Assembly (NCBI RefSeq): GCF_902459645.1 | Contig: NZ_CABPSK010000006.1 | Location: 1-64,000, forward strand | Length of the DNA: 64,000 nt | Direction of reading: 5' to 3' | Origin: Pandoraea pneumonica | GTDB lineage: Bacteria; Pseudomonadota; Gammaproteobacteria; Burkholderiales; Burkholderiaceae | Part shown: piece by piece, positions 1-8,433 of the stretch | How positions within the stretch are numbered: the first letter of the stretch is position 1 | Layout of the letters: the number at the start of each line of letters is the position of its first letter | Notes under the pieces: model-generated | Databases searched by the model: none | Told to the model about the DNA's origin: nothing | The model's input: the letters and a program-made list of their open reading frames with translations, nothing else | Program-made: the position numbers and the translations under genes

Positions 1-98
1 TGAAGGTGGCCGAGCCGCCCAAGCGCAGCGCAGGGGTGAAGGTGGCGGACGTGGCAACGCTCGTCGACAAACTGAAGACCGAAGCTAAGGTCCTGTAA
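1..98 (+). CDS. etfB: Electron transfer flavoprotein beta subunit, 3' end only
   Basis: The window opens inside this gene. The last codons read ...KVADVATLVDKLKTEAKVL and stop with TAA at 96-98; this is the usual C-terminal end of the EtfB small subunit, with its recurrent VxxLVxKLK(T/N)EA pattern. EtfB pairs with EtfA to form the FAD/AMP heterodimer that accepts electrons from acyl-CoA dehydrogenases and passes them to ETF-ubiquinone oxidoreductase. etfA follows after 12 bases, so the two are one operon. The assignment depends on the short tail plus the neighbour. Confidence 0.85.
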   Translation, partial: KVAEPPKRSAGVKVADVATLVDKLKTEAKVL

Positions 99-110
99 GG
101 AGACGACGAG

Positions 111-1043
111 ATGAGCATTCTGGTAATCGCAGAACACGATAATCAATCGATCAAGGCCGCGACCCTCAACACCGTGACGGCAGCACTGCAATGTGGTGAC
201 GACGTGCACGTGCTGGTGGCGGGTTCGAACGCCAAAGCTGCCGCCGACGCCGCTGCACAAATCGCTGGCGTGAAGAAGGTGCTGCTTGCTGATGCGCCGT
301 ATTTCGCCGATGGTCTGGCAGAAAACATCGCTGACGAAGTGGTGTCGATCGCTGGCAACTACTCGCACATCCTGGCAACGGCAACCGCGTACGGCAAGAA
401 CATCGCCCCGCGCGTGGCTGCGTTGCTCGACGTCGCGCAAATCTCCGATATCACGAAGGTCGACAGCGCTGACACGTTCGAGCGCCCGATCTACGCGGGT
501 AACGCGATTGCGACGGTGCAAAGCGCCGACAAGGTGAAGGTGATCACGGTGCGCTCGACGGGCTTCGACCCGGCAGCCGCCACGGGTGGCAGCGCCGCAG
601 TGGAAAGCGTTGCCGCGACGCCGGACGCAGGCCTGTCGCAGTTCGTGGGCCGTGAGGTGACGAAGCTGGACCGTCCGGAACTGACGAGCGCGAAGATCAT
701 CGTCTCGGGTGGCCGCGGTCTGGGCTCGGGCGAGAACTACACGAAGGTGCTGGAGCCGCTGGCCGATAAGCTGGGCGCCGCTCTCGGTGCTTCGCGCGCA
801 GCAGTGGACGCCGGTTACGTGCCCAACGACTATCAAGTCGGTCAGACGGGCAAGATCGTGGCCCCGCAGTTGTACGTGGCGGTGGGCATCTCGGGCGCGA
901 TTCAGCACTTGGCCGGGATGAAGGATTCGAAGGTGATCGTGGCGATCAACAAGGATCCGGAAGCGCCGATCTTCTCGGTGGCGGATTACGGTCTGGTGGG
1001 CGATCTGTTCACGGTCGTGCCGGAACTGGTGAACGCGCTGTAA
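111..1043 (+). CDS. etfA: Electron transfer flavoprotein alpha subunit (FixB/EtfA)
   Basis: This 310-residue protein is full length for EtfA. It starts at an ATG just downstream of an AGGAGA ribosome site. The N-terminal half is the ETF alpha/beta Rossmann-like domain ([10 protein letters not shown]...). The C-terminal part, from about residue 196, is the FAD-binding domain, with the [11 protein letters not shown] segment, the YQVGQTGK region and the [12 protein letters not shown] motif that cradles FAD. It forms the cytoplasmic heterodimer with EtfB and delivers electrons from flavin dehydrogenases to the quinone pool. The acyl-CoA dehydrogenase gene 195 bases downstream is a natural electron donor. 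Confidence 0.97.
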   Translation: MSILVIAEHDNQSIKAATLNTVTAALQCGDDVHVLVAGSNAKAAADAAAQIAGVKKVLLADAPYFADGLAENIADEVVSIAGNYSHILATATAYGKNIAPRVAALLDVAQISDITKVDSADTFERPIYAGNAIATVQSADKVKVITVRSTGFDPAAATGGSAAVESVAATPDAGLSQFVGREVTKLDRPELTSAKIIVSGGRGLGSGENYTKVLEPLADKLGAALGASRAAVDAGYVPNDYQVGQTGKIVAPQLYVAVGISGAIQHLAGMKDSKVIVAINKDPEAPIFSVADYGLVGDLFTVVPELVNAL

Positions 1044-1238
1044 GCGCGGGTAGGTCAGGTAGGAAAAACATCGTGCTGCGGGGCGAGTCGTAAGACTGGC
1101 CTCGCAGCCGATTCGCATGATGAGGTGGGCAATGCGCTGCGTCCTCATCCGAATCGGTCAAATACAAGACGATATAAAAACAAGAATCCCGGCATTCGCC
1201 ACCATCCGCAGGCAAACGGAATCCCTTGGAGGAACGAC

Positions 1239-3020
1239 ATGAGTTATCAGGCCCCGATCAAGGACATGCAGTTCGTGATGAACGAGCTGGCGGACTTGTC
1301 GAGCATTGCGGCGTTGCCGGGCTACGAGGATGCCTCGCCCGAACTCGCGCAGGCCGTGCTCGAAGAAGCCGCACGCTTTAATCAGGAAGTGCTCGCGCCG
1401 CTCAACGTCATCGGCGATCAACAGCCGAGTACGTGGAAAGACGGTGTCGTCACGACGACGCCGGGTTTCAAAGAAGCGTTCAAACAGTTCTCCGAAGCCG
1501 GTTGGCAAGGCGTGTTGCATCCGCAGGAGTTTGGCGGTCAAGGCCTGCCGAAACTCGTCGCGACGCCCTGCACCGAAATGCTCAACGCCGCGAACCTGTC
1601 GTTCGCGCTGTGCCCGTTGCTGACCGACGGTGCCGTGGAGGCGCTGCTCACGGCCGGTAGCGACGCGCAACGTGCGCTGTACGTGCCCAAGCTGCTCTCA
1701 GGCGAATGGACGGGCACGATGAACCTCACCGAGCCGCAGGCGGGCTCCGACCTCGCATTGGTGCGCACGCGTGCCGATCGCGTTGGCGACGGCACGTACA
1801 AGATTTTCGGCACGAAGATTTTCATCACGTTCGGCGAACACGACATGGCCGAGAACATCGTGCACCTCGTGCTCGCGCGCACTCCTGATGCACCCCCGGG
1901 CGTGAAGGGCATCTCGCTGTTCATCGTGCCGAAGTTCAACGTCGACGCCGAGGGCAAGCTGGGCGCGCGCAACGACGTGCACTGTGTGTCCATCGAACAC
2001 AAGCTCGGGATCAAGGCGAGCCCGACGGCGGTGCTGCAATTCGGCGACAACGGCGGTGCCACGGGCTATCTGATCGGCGAAGAGAACCGCGGCCTCGAGT
2101 ACATGTTCATCATGATGAACGCCGCACGCTTCGCTGTGGGCATGCAAGGTGTTGCCGTGGCCGAGCGTGCCTATCAGCATGCCGTGGCGTATGCGCGTGA
2201 GCGCTTGCAGAGCCGTCCGGTCGACGGTTCGTCGCGCGATGCCGTGGCGATCATTCATCATCCGGATGTCAAACGCATGCTCATGACGATGCGCGCGCTG
2301 ACCGAAGGCGCACGCGCATTGGCTTACGTCGCAGCGGCACAAGCCGACATTGGCCATAACGCCGCCGACGCGGGCGAGCGCAAGCGTGCACAGGCTGTGT
2401 ATGAGTTTCTCGTGCCGATCGTCAAAGGCTGGAGCACGGAGATGTCGCTCGACGTCACGAGCCTCGGCGTGCAGGTGCATGGCGGCATGGGCTTCATCGA
2501 AGAAACCGGTGCTGCACAGTACTATCGCGACGCGCGCATTCTGCCGATTTACGAAGGCACGACGGCGATTCAGGCGAACGACCTGATTGGCCGCAAGACG
2601 TTGCGCGATGGCGGGGCCGTGGCGCGTGCACTGTTCGAGCAAATCGCGGCGACGGAAAACGATTTGCGCGCCGCAGGCGGTGTGGGACAAAGCGTTGCGG
2701 AACGTCTGGCGAAGGGCCGCGAAGCGCTATCGATTGTGGTCGACTACGTCATCGCGAACACGCAAGACAACGCGAACGCCGTGTTTGCCGGCAGCGTGCC
2801 GTATCTGAAGCTGGCGGGGATTGTGCTGGGCGGCTGGCAGATGGGCCGTGCATTGTTGGCGGCACAGGCGCGTCGCGCTGAAGATCCGGCGTTCTACGAT
2901 GCGAAGATTGGTACGGCGCGTTTCTTTGCCGATCACATCCTCACGCAGGCGCCTGGCCTCGCGCAATCGATTACCGAAGGCGCAGATTCGGCGCTGTCGT
3001 TGAGCGAAGCGCAGTTCTGA
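1239..3020 (+). CDS. Acyl-CoA dehydrogenase (large, ~590-residue type)
   Basis: The ATG at 1239 follows a GGAGGAACGAC ribosome site and gives 593 residues. An upstream in-frame extension to 1125 lacks such a site. The chain has an N-terminal helical region, the TEPQAGSDLA segment of the middle domain (about residues 167-176) and the catalytic-base region LPIYEGTTAIQ near residue 436, followed by a C-terminal extension. This long form resembles the DmdC/3-methylmercaptopropionyl-CoA dehydrogenase-like branch of the family. It oxidises an acyl-CoA to the enoyl-CoA and hands electrons to ETF, encoded just upstream. The acyl substrate cannot be read from the sequence. A strong terminator follows. 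Confidence 0.93.
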   Translation: MSYQAPIKDMQFVMNELADLSSIAALPGYEDASPELAQAVLEEAARFNQEVLAPLNVIGDQQPSTWKDGVVTTTPGFKEAFKQFSEAGWQGVLHPQEFGGQGLPKLVATPCTEMLNAANLSFALCPLLTDGAVEALLTAGSDAQRALYVPKLLSGEWTGTMNLTEPQAGSDLALVRTRADRVGDGTYKIFGTKIFITFGEHDMAENIVHLVLARTPDAPPGVKGISLFIVPKFNVDAEGKLGARNDVHCVSIEHKLGIKASPTAVLQFGDNGGATGYLIGEENRGLEYMFIMMNAARFAVGMQGVAVAERAYQHAVAYARERLQSRPVDGSSRDAVAIIHHPDVKRMLMTMRALTEGARALAYVAAAQADIGHNAADAGERKRAQAVYEFLVPIVKGWSTEMSLDVTSLGVQVHGGMGFIEETGAAQYYRDARILPIYEGTTAIQANDLIGRKTLRDGGAVARALFEQIAATENDLRAAGGVGQSVAERLAKGREALSIVVDYVIANTQDNANAVFAGSVPYLKLAGIVLGGWQMGRALLAAQARRAEDPAFYDAKIGTARFFADHILTQAPGLAQSITEGADSALSLSEAQF

Positions 3021-3040
3021 GCCAGCGATCGACAGTAGTA

Positions 3041-3068
3041 AAAAAGGCGGCCTACGGGCCGCCTTTTT
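3041..3068 (+). terminator. Rho-independent terminator after the acyl-CoA dehydrogenase
   Basis: A 12-base-pair hairpin (AAAAAGGCGGCC / GGCCGCCTTTTT) has a TACG loop and ends in a T tract, 20 bases past the stop codon. The A-tract on the other arm makes it potentially bidirectional. Confidence 0.9.
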
Positions 3069-3111
3069 ATTTTCCTTCACGCGTTGCATGCCTCGCATAC
3101 GGCACGCGCAC

Positions 3112-3144
3112 GAAAAAAAACGGCACTGCGCGAACGCAGTGCCG
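3112..3144 (-). terminator. Rho-independent terminator of the 6S RNA
   Basis: On the minus strand, CGGCACTGCG and CGCAGTGCCG form a 10-base-pair stem with a TTCG tetraloop, followed by eight T residues. It lies 8 bases past the predicted 3' end of the 6S RNA and closes the zapB-like/zapA/6S transcript. Confidence 0.85.
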
Positions 3145-3151
3145 TGTATTG

Positions 3152-3330
3152 GGTCCCCGCCTCAGCCGCTAAGCCGGCATCCTGAACCGGGAGGTTCAAG
3201 GTGGTCGCGGTTAGTAACGCTTTGGGTTCATCAGACAGAGTGACGCTCACGCCAGCGCTACAAACTTCCGCAACCTGCTGCAAAGCATTGGTTCAAGGAA
3301 TCTATGACTTTCGCGAACCAGGCAGGGAAA
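3152..3330 (-). ncRNA. ssrS: 6S RNA (SsrS), regulator of sigma70 RNA polymerase
   Basis: Read on the minus strand, the two ends pair perfectly over 9 bases: TCCCTGCCT (3328-3320) with AGGCGGGGA (3162-3154). The conserved 3'-side block CCTTGAACCTCCCGGTTCAGG, followed by a GGC-rich segment, matches the 6S family pattern of inverted TTGAACC/GGTTCAA. The gene lies directly after zapA, the standard 6S position in proteobacteria, and is followed by a clear terminator. The expected product is about 180 nt and folds as an open-promoter mimic that binds RNA polymerase. The exact ends are inferred from the terminal stem. Confidence 0.85.
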
Positions 3331-3376
3331 ACTAACTTTTTGAATCGAACGACAGCGTGTGTTTTACAACGTTGAC

Positions 3377-3688
3377 TCAGCTTTGATACTGGTCGATCAC
3401 AGCACTCAATCGATCGTTCATGCGTTGCATTCTACTCTGAATTTCTTCAGCGGGGAATGCTTGTCCAGCAGCAATACTTTTTTCTAACGCAAGCAATTCG
3501 GATGCCAGGCTCAACGCTGCCATGACGGCAATGCGGTCGGTGCCGCGCACGCTGCTTTGCGCACGCACCTTGCTCATTTCGGCGTCCACACGTGAGACGG
3601 CGGAGAGCAGGTCGGCTTCGTGTTCCGGCGGGCAAGCGAGCCGGTACGACTGTTCCAGGATATGAACTTCGAGCTGCTTGATCGTCAT
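3377..3688 (-). CDS. zapA: Cell division protein ZapA
   Basis: The 103-residue protein begins MTIKQLEVHILEQSYRLACP and continues into a coiled coil (ALSLASELLALEK). This is the ZapA pattern: a small alpha/beta head followed by a long dimerising helix. ZapA binds FtsZ and bundles protofilaments at the Z-ring. Its start codon overlaps the stop of the upstream coiled-coil gene by four bases (ATGA), so the two are translationally coupled. The 6S RNA gene follows, an arrangement conserved across many proteobacteria. Confidence 0.93.
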   Translation of the reverse strand: MTIKQLEVHILEQSYRLACPPEHEADLLSAVSRVDAEMSKVRAQSSVRGTDRIAVMAALSLASELLALEKSIAAGQAFPAEEIQSRMQRMNDRLSAVIDQYQS

Positions 3689-3996
3689 GCGTGTTCTCCA
3701 CCGGGGGTACCGAGCAGATCCATCTGACCCTCAGCGGGGTTTTGCGTCGGAAGCTTTTCCAGAATGGCATTCAGGCGAACCTGAGCCTCGTCGATCTTGG
3801 CGGCGAGCTGGTCGCGCTGCAAACGCAGGGCGTCACGCTCTGCGCGCAATTGTTCAATGGCGGCGCGGGTATCGTCGCATTCGGCGCGGGTGCGCTCAAG
3901 CTCACTTAGCAGTGCCTGATTGTGTTGATGAAAACGTTGGCTTATCACAACCAACTGTTCAATTTTGTCGGTGAGATTGTCGAGATCGGTGAGCAT
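3685..3996 (-). CDS. ZapB-like coiled-coil cell division protein
   Basis: This 103-residue protein is almost wholly a predicted coiled coil. It has heptad-like runs of Leu with Arg/Glu/Gln (residues about 5-80), no membrane segment and no signal peptide. Position and size match the short coiled-coil proteins (DUF904/ZapB-type) that precede zapA in Burkholderiaceae. A role beside ZapA in the divisome is likely, because the stop overlaps the zapA start. Coiled coils resist confident family assignment, so ZapB identity is inferred mainly from context. Confidence 0.75.
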   Translation of the reverse strand: MLTDLDNLTDKIEQLVVISQRFHQHNQALLSELERTRAECDDTRAAIEQLRAERDALRLQRDQLAAKIDEAQVRLNAILEKLPTQNPAEGQMDLLGTPGGEHA

Positions 3997-4053
3997 CGGG
4001 CTGCGTCCTCATAATTGCCCTACATTCTAACGGAATCGGCGGCCAATGCCCGA

Positions 4054-4077
4054 CGAACGAGCATTGACGCTCGTTCG
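4054..4077. promoter_or_regulatory. Perfect 9-bp inverted repeat over the btuB -35 box
   Basis: CGAACGAGC (4054-4062) and GCTCGTTCG (4069-4077) flank the 6-base spacer ATTGAC. The repeat lies between the divergent zapB-like gene and btuB, and its spacer and right arm overlap the predicted -35 hexamer of the btuB promoter. The geometry fits a dimeric repressor operator. No regulator gene lies nearby to name the protein. Confidence 0.5.
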
Positions 4078-4092
4078 ATTGACCCCTACACT
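4064..4092 (+). promoter_or_regulatory. Predicted sigma70 promoter of the btuB operon
   Basis: TTGACG (4064-4069) and TACACT (4087-4092) are separated by exactly 17 bases. The expected start of transcription, near 4099, falls at the first conserved bases of the cobalamin riboswitch, which supports the call. Confidence 0.65.
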
Positions 4093-4097
4093 TGCGG

Positions 4098-4320
4098 CGC
4101 TTCGGTGCTCGCGCACGCCCCCCGGCATGCGCAGTTAAACGGGAAACAGGGAGCCGCGCCCCCACACGGGCTGGCCAACCTGTGCTGCCCCCGCAACGGT
4201 AAGTCATCATTTCGGCCATAAAGGTTTCCGAAAACGCACCTCGCCTCAATCGCCACTGCAAGTTATTCGCTTGTGGGAAGGCCGGTCAGGCGCGACGATG
4301 ACCAGCCCGGATACCGGCCG
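4098..4320 (+). promoter_or_regulatory. Cobalamin (adenosylcobalamin-type) riboswitch upstream of btuB
   Basis: The region carries the conserved landmarks in order: a 5' CGGTGC, then AGTTAAACGGGAAACAGG (4133-4150), the CTGCCCCCGCAACGGTAAG core (4183-4201), GCCACTG, GGGAAGGC, and the B12 box with GACGATGACCAGCCCGGATACC near its 3' end (4295-4316). It lies upstream of a TonB-dependent B12 receptor and a btuCD/cob operon, the classic target. Binding of cobalamin is expected to shut down expression. The expression platform is probably in the 190 bases before btuB. Confidence 0.95.
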
Positions 4321-4513
4321 AGCGAGTGGGGATAAGCCATGCCGCCCGGCGCTGCCGCTGGCGGCTTGCCGTCGTTTTCATGTGCCGATGCGAATTCATG
4401 CCATGCCGTGAGATTCGCATCCGTGACCTGTCACCGGCGCTCCTCGTGCGCTGACGACCCGCGGGGGAACGGGTCAAGGCAAAAAAAGAAAACCACGGAA
4501 GTCACACCAGATC
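4321..4513 (+). other. btuB leader after the riboswitch
   Basis: This non-coding leader links the riboswitch to btuB. It is GC-rich with several possible hairpins (for example around GCCGCCCGGCGC and CTGGCGGC at 4339-4368). I see no clear terminator T tract, so control may act on translation of btuB rather than on termination. Confidence 0.4.
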
Positions 4514-6487
4514 ATGCGCTCCCACGTCCGCGCTATGGCGCAGCTCGCGCCCGCTTTTGTTCCTGCCCCACGCGCTGTCGCGCTCGCTTGCGCCTCGCTC
4601 GCGGCGACCTTCAGCTTCGCTGTGCACGCCCAGTCGGCCGCATCGGCACCGTCGCCCGACACAACGGCTGCGCCAGTGAGCGTCGCAGCCAACACCGCGA
4701 CCAGCGACAACACCACCGCCGCCCAGCTCAAGACGACCGTCGTGACGGCCTCGCGTACCGAGCAAAAGCTCGCCGACACGCTCGCCGCCACCTCCGTCAT
4801 CACGCGCGAAGATATCGAACAAAGCCAGGCGCAAGACCTGCCGACGCTGCTGCGCGGCCAGGCCGGCGTGGAGATCGTGCAGAACGGCGGCTTCGGCACG
4901 TCGGCCAGCATTTTCATGCGCGGCGCGGCCTCGAACGCATCGCTTGTGCTCATCGACGGTGTGCCGGTCAACTCGGCCACCACGGGCACGACCAACATCG
5001 CACAAATTCCGGTGTCGCAAATTGACCACATCGAAATCGTGCGCGGCAACGTGTCGGCGCTCTACGGTTCGCAAGCCGTGGGCGGTGTGATTCAGATCTT
5101 TACCCGCAAGGGCGACGGCGGCCCGCCGCGCGCCTATGCGGAAATTGGCTACGGCACGAACAACACCACGCAGGCCAACGCCGGTATCGCCGGGTCGTTC
5201 AACGACGGCAAGACCAACTTCTCGCTCGACGTGTCGCGCTTTCACACGAACGGCATCTCGGCCATCGACCCGCGCTTCTATCCGAAGAACGTGAATCCGA
5301 ACCGCAATGGCGACGACAACACGAGCGTGAGCGCGTCCATCTCGCAAAAGCTCGGCGACACGTGGGAAGTGGGCGCGCGCCTGTTCCAAAGTGACGGCAG
5401 CAGCAGCTACGACAACGCGTACGGCAAGCCGACCGACTTGAACAACACCGACGCGCGTGTGCGTCAGATCTCGGGCTATGCGAAGGGCAACGTCACCGAC
5501 AAATGGAGCACGCGCTTCTCGGTCACGCAGGGCGACGACTACAGCTACAGCTATCTGAACGACAAAGGCAACGGCAACTTCCACACGTCGAGCAACCAAA
5601 TCGACTGGGGTAACGAATACGCGTTCATGCCCGACCAGAAGCTGATCGCGGGTTACACCCGTCTGGAACAGACCGTCGAGAGCAGCACCAACTACGGCCG
5701 CAACAACCGCCACGTCGATTCCGGCTACATCGGTTACGAAGGCGCCTTCGGCAAGCATCAGGTGCAGGCCAACGTGCGTCGCGACGTGTACTCCGACTTT
5801 GGCGGTGCAAACAGTTACTGGGTGGGCTACGGCTACAACCTGACGCCGATGTGGAAGTTCATGGCCAACGCATCGGACGGCTTCCGTGCGCCGACCTTCA
5901 ACGACCTGTTCTATCCGGGCTATGGCAACCCGAACTTGCAACCCGAGCGTTCGATTTCGAAGGAAATCGGTGTGCAGTTCAACGGTGGCGAGCGTCTGGG
6001 CCTGGTCAAGCTGACGGGTTTCCAGACCAAGTACACGAACCTGATTCAGAGTCTGACCGTCTTCCCGTACACCGCCTCGAACGTGGCGAAGGCGCGTGTC
6101 GAAGGGCTTGAACTGACTTACACGGGCCGCCCGATTTTCGGCGTCGATGTGCGGGCTTCGTTCACGCGTCAAAACCCGACCGACTTGGATGCCGACAAGC
6201 AACTCGCGCGCCGCGCCAAGCAGTTCGGCTCGGTCGGCCTGTCGAAGACTTTCGACAAGTTCACCTTCGGCGGCGACGTGTTCTACAGTGGCGAGCGTTA
6301 CGACACCGGCGGCCAGCATCTGGGCGCGTACACGCTCGTGAACCTGCAAGCGCGTTACGATATCGACAAATCCTGGTACGTCTCGGCGCATCTGGACAAC
6401 GTCTTCAACAAAAACTACCAGACGGTATATGCCTACAACACGATCGGGCGCGCGATTTACGTCACGCTCGGCTGGAAGCAGTTCTGA
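4514..6487 (+). CDS. btuB: TonB-dependent vitamin B12 outer-membrane receptor
   Basis: The 657-residue protein has a signal peptide (residues 1 to about 40, ending AVHAQ), a TonB-box/plug region (TTVVTASRTEQ..., about residues 75-215, with QVGGVIQIFTRKG closing the plug) and a barrel that ends in the C-terminal aromatic F of outer-membrane proteins (GWKQF). It imports cobalamin across the outer membrane using TonB energy. Its place behind a cobalamin riboswitch and ahead of btuC, btuD and cob genes identifies the substrate. The ribosome site before 4514 is weak. ATG at 4535 is an in-frame alternative that would still keep a signal peptide. Confidence 0.95.
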   Translation: MRSHVRAMAQLAPAFVPAPRAVALACASLAATFSFAVHAQSAASAPSPDTTAAPVSVAANTATSDNTTAAQLKTTVVTASRTEQKLADTLAATSVITREDIEQSQAQDLPTLLRGQAGVEIVQNGGFGTSASIFMRGAASNASLVLIDGVPVNSATTGTTNIAQIPVSQIDHIEIVRGNVSALYGSQAVGGVIQIFTRKGDGGPPRAYAEIGYGTNNTTQANAGIAGSFNDGKTNFSLDVSRFHTNGISAIDPRFYPKNVNPNRNGDDNTSVSASISQKLGDTWEVGARLFQSDGSSSYDNAYGKPTDLNNTDARVRQISGYAKGNVTDKWSTRFSVTQGDDYSYSYLNDKGNGNFHTSSNQIDWGNEYAFMPDQKLIAGYTRLEQTVESSTNYGRNNRHVDSGYIGYEGAFGKHQVQANVRRDVYSDFGGANSYWVGYGYNLTPMWKFMANASDGFRAPTFNDLFYPGYGNPNLQPERSISKEIGVQFNGGERLGLVKLTGFQTKYTNLIQSLTVFPYTASNVAKARVEGLELTYTGRPIFGVDVRASFTRQNPTDLDADKQLARRAKQFGSVGLSKTFDKFTFGGDVFYSGERYDTGGQHLGAYTLVNLQARYDIDKSWYVSAHLDNVFNKNYQTVYAYNTIGRAIYVTLGWKQF

Positions 6488-6514
6488 CGCATCGCCCTGG
6501 CAGGGCGTAGCGGC

Positions 6515-7510
6515 ATGACGCTGCGTCGCGCCCTCGCCATCTGGACGGCACTCGCCAGCCTTGCGCTGGCGGTGCTCGTCGCATCGTTGATGCTGGGCAG
6601 CGTGCCCGTCTCACTGCGCGAGATCGGCGGCCTGGTACTCGGCCACGACGTCGGCCTCGCGGGCGACGTCGTTTGGCGTCTGCGTCTGCCGCGTGCGCTG
6701 GCGGCGTTTGCCTGTGGCGGTTTGCTGGCCGTCTCCGGCACGTTGATGCAGACACTGCTGCGCAACCCACTCGCCGATCCCTACGTGCTGGGCATTTCCG
6801 GCGGTGCCGCCGTCGCTGCATTGGCGTCGCTTGCGCTGATGTTGCCCTTCTTCTGGGTGCAGACCAGCGCGTTTCTCGGGGCATTAGCCGCGATTGCGCT
6901 TGTGATGGCGCTCTCGCACCGCAGTTTCTTCCGTCCGGGCGAACAGGACAGCAGCGCGCGCCTTCTGCTGACCGGCGTGATGATGGCGGCTGGCTTCGGC
7001 GCCATCGCGATGCTCATTCTCACGCTCGCCCCCGACGCCAGCCTACGCGGCATGCTGTTCTGGCTGACCGGCGATTTGAACGGCGTCGACCGGGCGACGT
7101 TGCCCTTGCTGGCGCTGGCCGCGACCCTGCTTATCGTTTGCCCCGTTGCCCATCGGCTCAATGTGATGCTGCGTGGCGAAGCCGTGGCGCAGGCGGTCGG
7201 CGTATCGGTCGGGCCGCTGCGCGCGCGAATTTATTTGGCGGCGTCGTTGGCGACCGCTGTCGCCGTGACCACGGCGGGCAGTATCGGCTTCGTCGGTCTC
7301 GTAGTGCCGCATATTCTGCGGCTGCGCTTCGGTAACGATCAGCGCATGCTGCTACCCGCCGCAGCGTTGGCGGGCGGTGTATTGCTCATGGTGGCCGATC
7401 TCATCGCCCGCACGATCGTCGCGCCGACACAACTGCCGGTCGGTGTCATTACCGCGATCATCGGTGTGCCGATGTTCCTCTGGCTGCTGTCGCGACGGGT
7501 GATGCGATGA
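6515..7510 (+). CDS. btuC: Cobalamin ABC transporter permease (FecCD family)
   Basis: The 331-residue protein is highly hydrophobic and shows FecCD-family features: the RLPR motif (about residues 55-58), GGLLAVSGTLMQTLLRNPLADPY and the C-terminal GSIGFVGLVVPHILR. About ten membrane helices are expected. It forms the inner-membrane channel for corrinoid import with the ATPase encoded next. Its own binding protein is not in this operon; the BtuF-like gene at 11743-12702 is the probable partner. It starts 27 bases after btuB and its stop overlaps the start of btuD. Confidence 0.93.
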   Translation: MTLRRALAIWTALASLALAVLVASLMLGSVPVSLREIGGLVLGHDVGLAGDVVWRLRLPRALAAFACGGLLAVSGTLMQTLLRNPLADPYVLGISGGAAVAALASLALMLPFFWVQTSAFLGALAAIALVMALSHRSFFRPGEQDSSARLLLTGVMMAAGFGAIAMLILTLAPDASLRGMLFWLTGDLNGVDRATLPLLALAATLLIVCPVAHRLNVMLRGEAVAQAVGVSVGPLRARIYLAASLATAVAVTTAGSIGFVGLVVPHILRLRFGNDQRMLLPAAALAGGVLLMVADLIARTIVAPTQLPVGVITAIIGVPMFLWLLSRRVMR

Positions 7511-8364
7511 GTGTGTCCACGCTTGTGGCGCAGCCGAATTCGCCCACACCACTGCTACATACCCACGCGCTGACACTGCGCGCGGGCGAACGAACGTTGG
7601 TGGATTGGATCGACTTTGCGGTCGCCCCCGGTGAGTGCTGGTGTCTCGCGGGGCCGAACGGCGCAGGCAAGACGACGCTGCTCAGCACGCTGGCGGGCTT
7701 GCGCAGCATCGACGCGACGCCGCATCGCGACGATGCCATCGCCGCGTCAGGGCGCATCGACATCGCGGGCAAGCCGCTGAGTCAATGGCGTGTCGGCGCA
7801 CTCGCCAAGGTGCGCGCGCTGATGCCGCAGCAAACGCGAGACGCTTTCGGTGCCACCGCGCTTGAAGTCGTGCTCGCGGGCCGCCATCCGTATTTGGCGC
7901 AAGGCCGCTGGGGCGCGTGGGAATCTGAGGACGACATTGCTGCGGCCATGACCGCGTTGGCGCAAGTCGGCCTCGAAACGTTTGCGCAGCGCGACGTGAC
8001 CACGCTCTCGGGCGGCGAGCGTCAACGGGTGTCGCTTGCGGCCGTGCTCGCGCAGGCGACGCCGCTGTTGCTGCTGGACGAGCCGATTTCCCATCTCGAC
8101 TTGCATCACCAGATCGATGCGCTGGAGCGCTTGGCTGAGCACGCGGCACGCGACGATGCCGCTGTCGTTTTCTCTTGTCACGATTTGAATCTCGCGCGTC
8201 GTTTTGCGACGCATGCGCTATTGCTCGACGGGCGCGGCGCATGGCGTGCTGGCCCCGTACACGAGGTGCTCACGGCCGAATATTGCAGCGATGCGTTCGG
8301 CTATCCGCTGCGCCTGATTCGCGATGGCGACGACGAGGCCTTGGTGCCCGCACGCCGTGGCTAA
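7507..8364 (+). CDS. btuD: Cobalamin ABC transporter ATP-binding protein
   Basis: This 285-residue ABC ATPase has Walker A GPNGAGKT at residues 49-56, the LSGGERQRVSLA signature near 167 and Walker B LLLLDEP near 187-193, followed by the switch His in SCHDLNLARR. Its start overlaps the btuC stop (ATGCGATGA), which indicates coupled translation. It powers corrinoid import through BtuC. Iron-siderophore transporters use closely related ATPases, but the riboswitch and cob neighbours point to cobalamin. Confidence 0.93.
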   Translation: MSVSTLVAQPNSPTPLLHTHALTLRAGERTLVDWIDFAVAPGECWCLAGPNGAGKTTLLSTLAGLRSIDATPHRDDAIAASGRIDIAGKPLSQWRVGALAKVRALMPQQTRDAFGATALEVVLAGRHPYLAQGRWGAWESEDDIAAAMTALAQVGLETFAQRDVTTLSGGERQRVSLAAVLAQATPLLLLDEPISHLDLHHQIDALERLAEHAARDDAAVVFSCHDLNLARRFATHALLLDGRGAWRAGPVHEVLTAEYCSDAFGYPLRLIRDGDDEALVPARRG

Positions 8365-8433
8365 GGCGCCGTCTTCTTTCCTATATTCCGCGCGTGGCAT
8401 CGCGCCGCGCGCTTGCTTTCACAGGTGCTGTTC

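Noticed and set aside
1125-1238. 38-residue N-terminal extension of the acyl-CoA dehydrogenase
   Set aside because: It lacks a ribosome site and matches no family N terminus; GGAGGAACGAC precedes ATG 1239.
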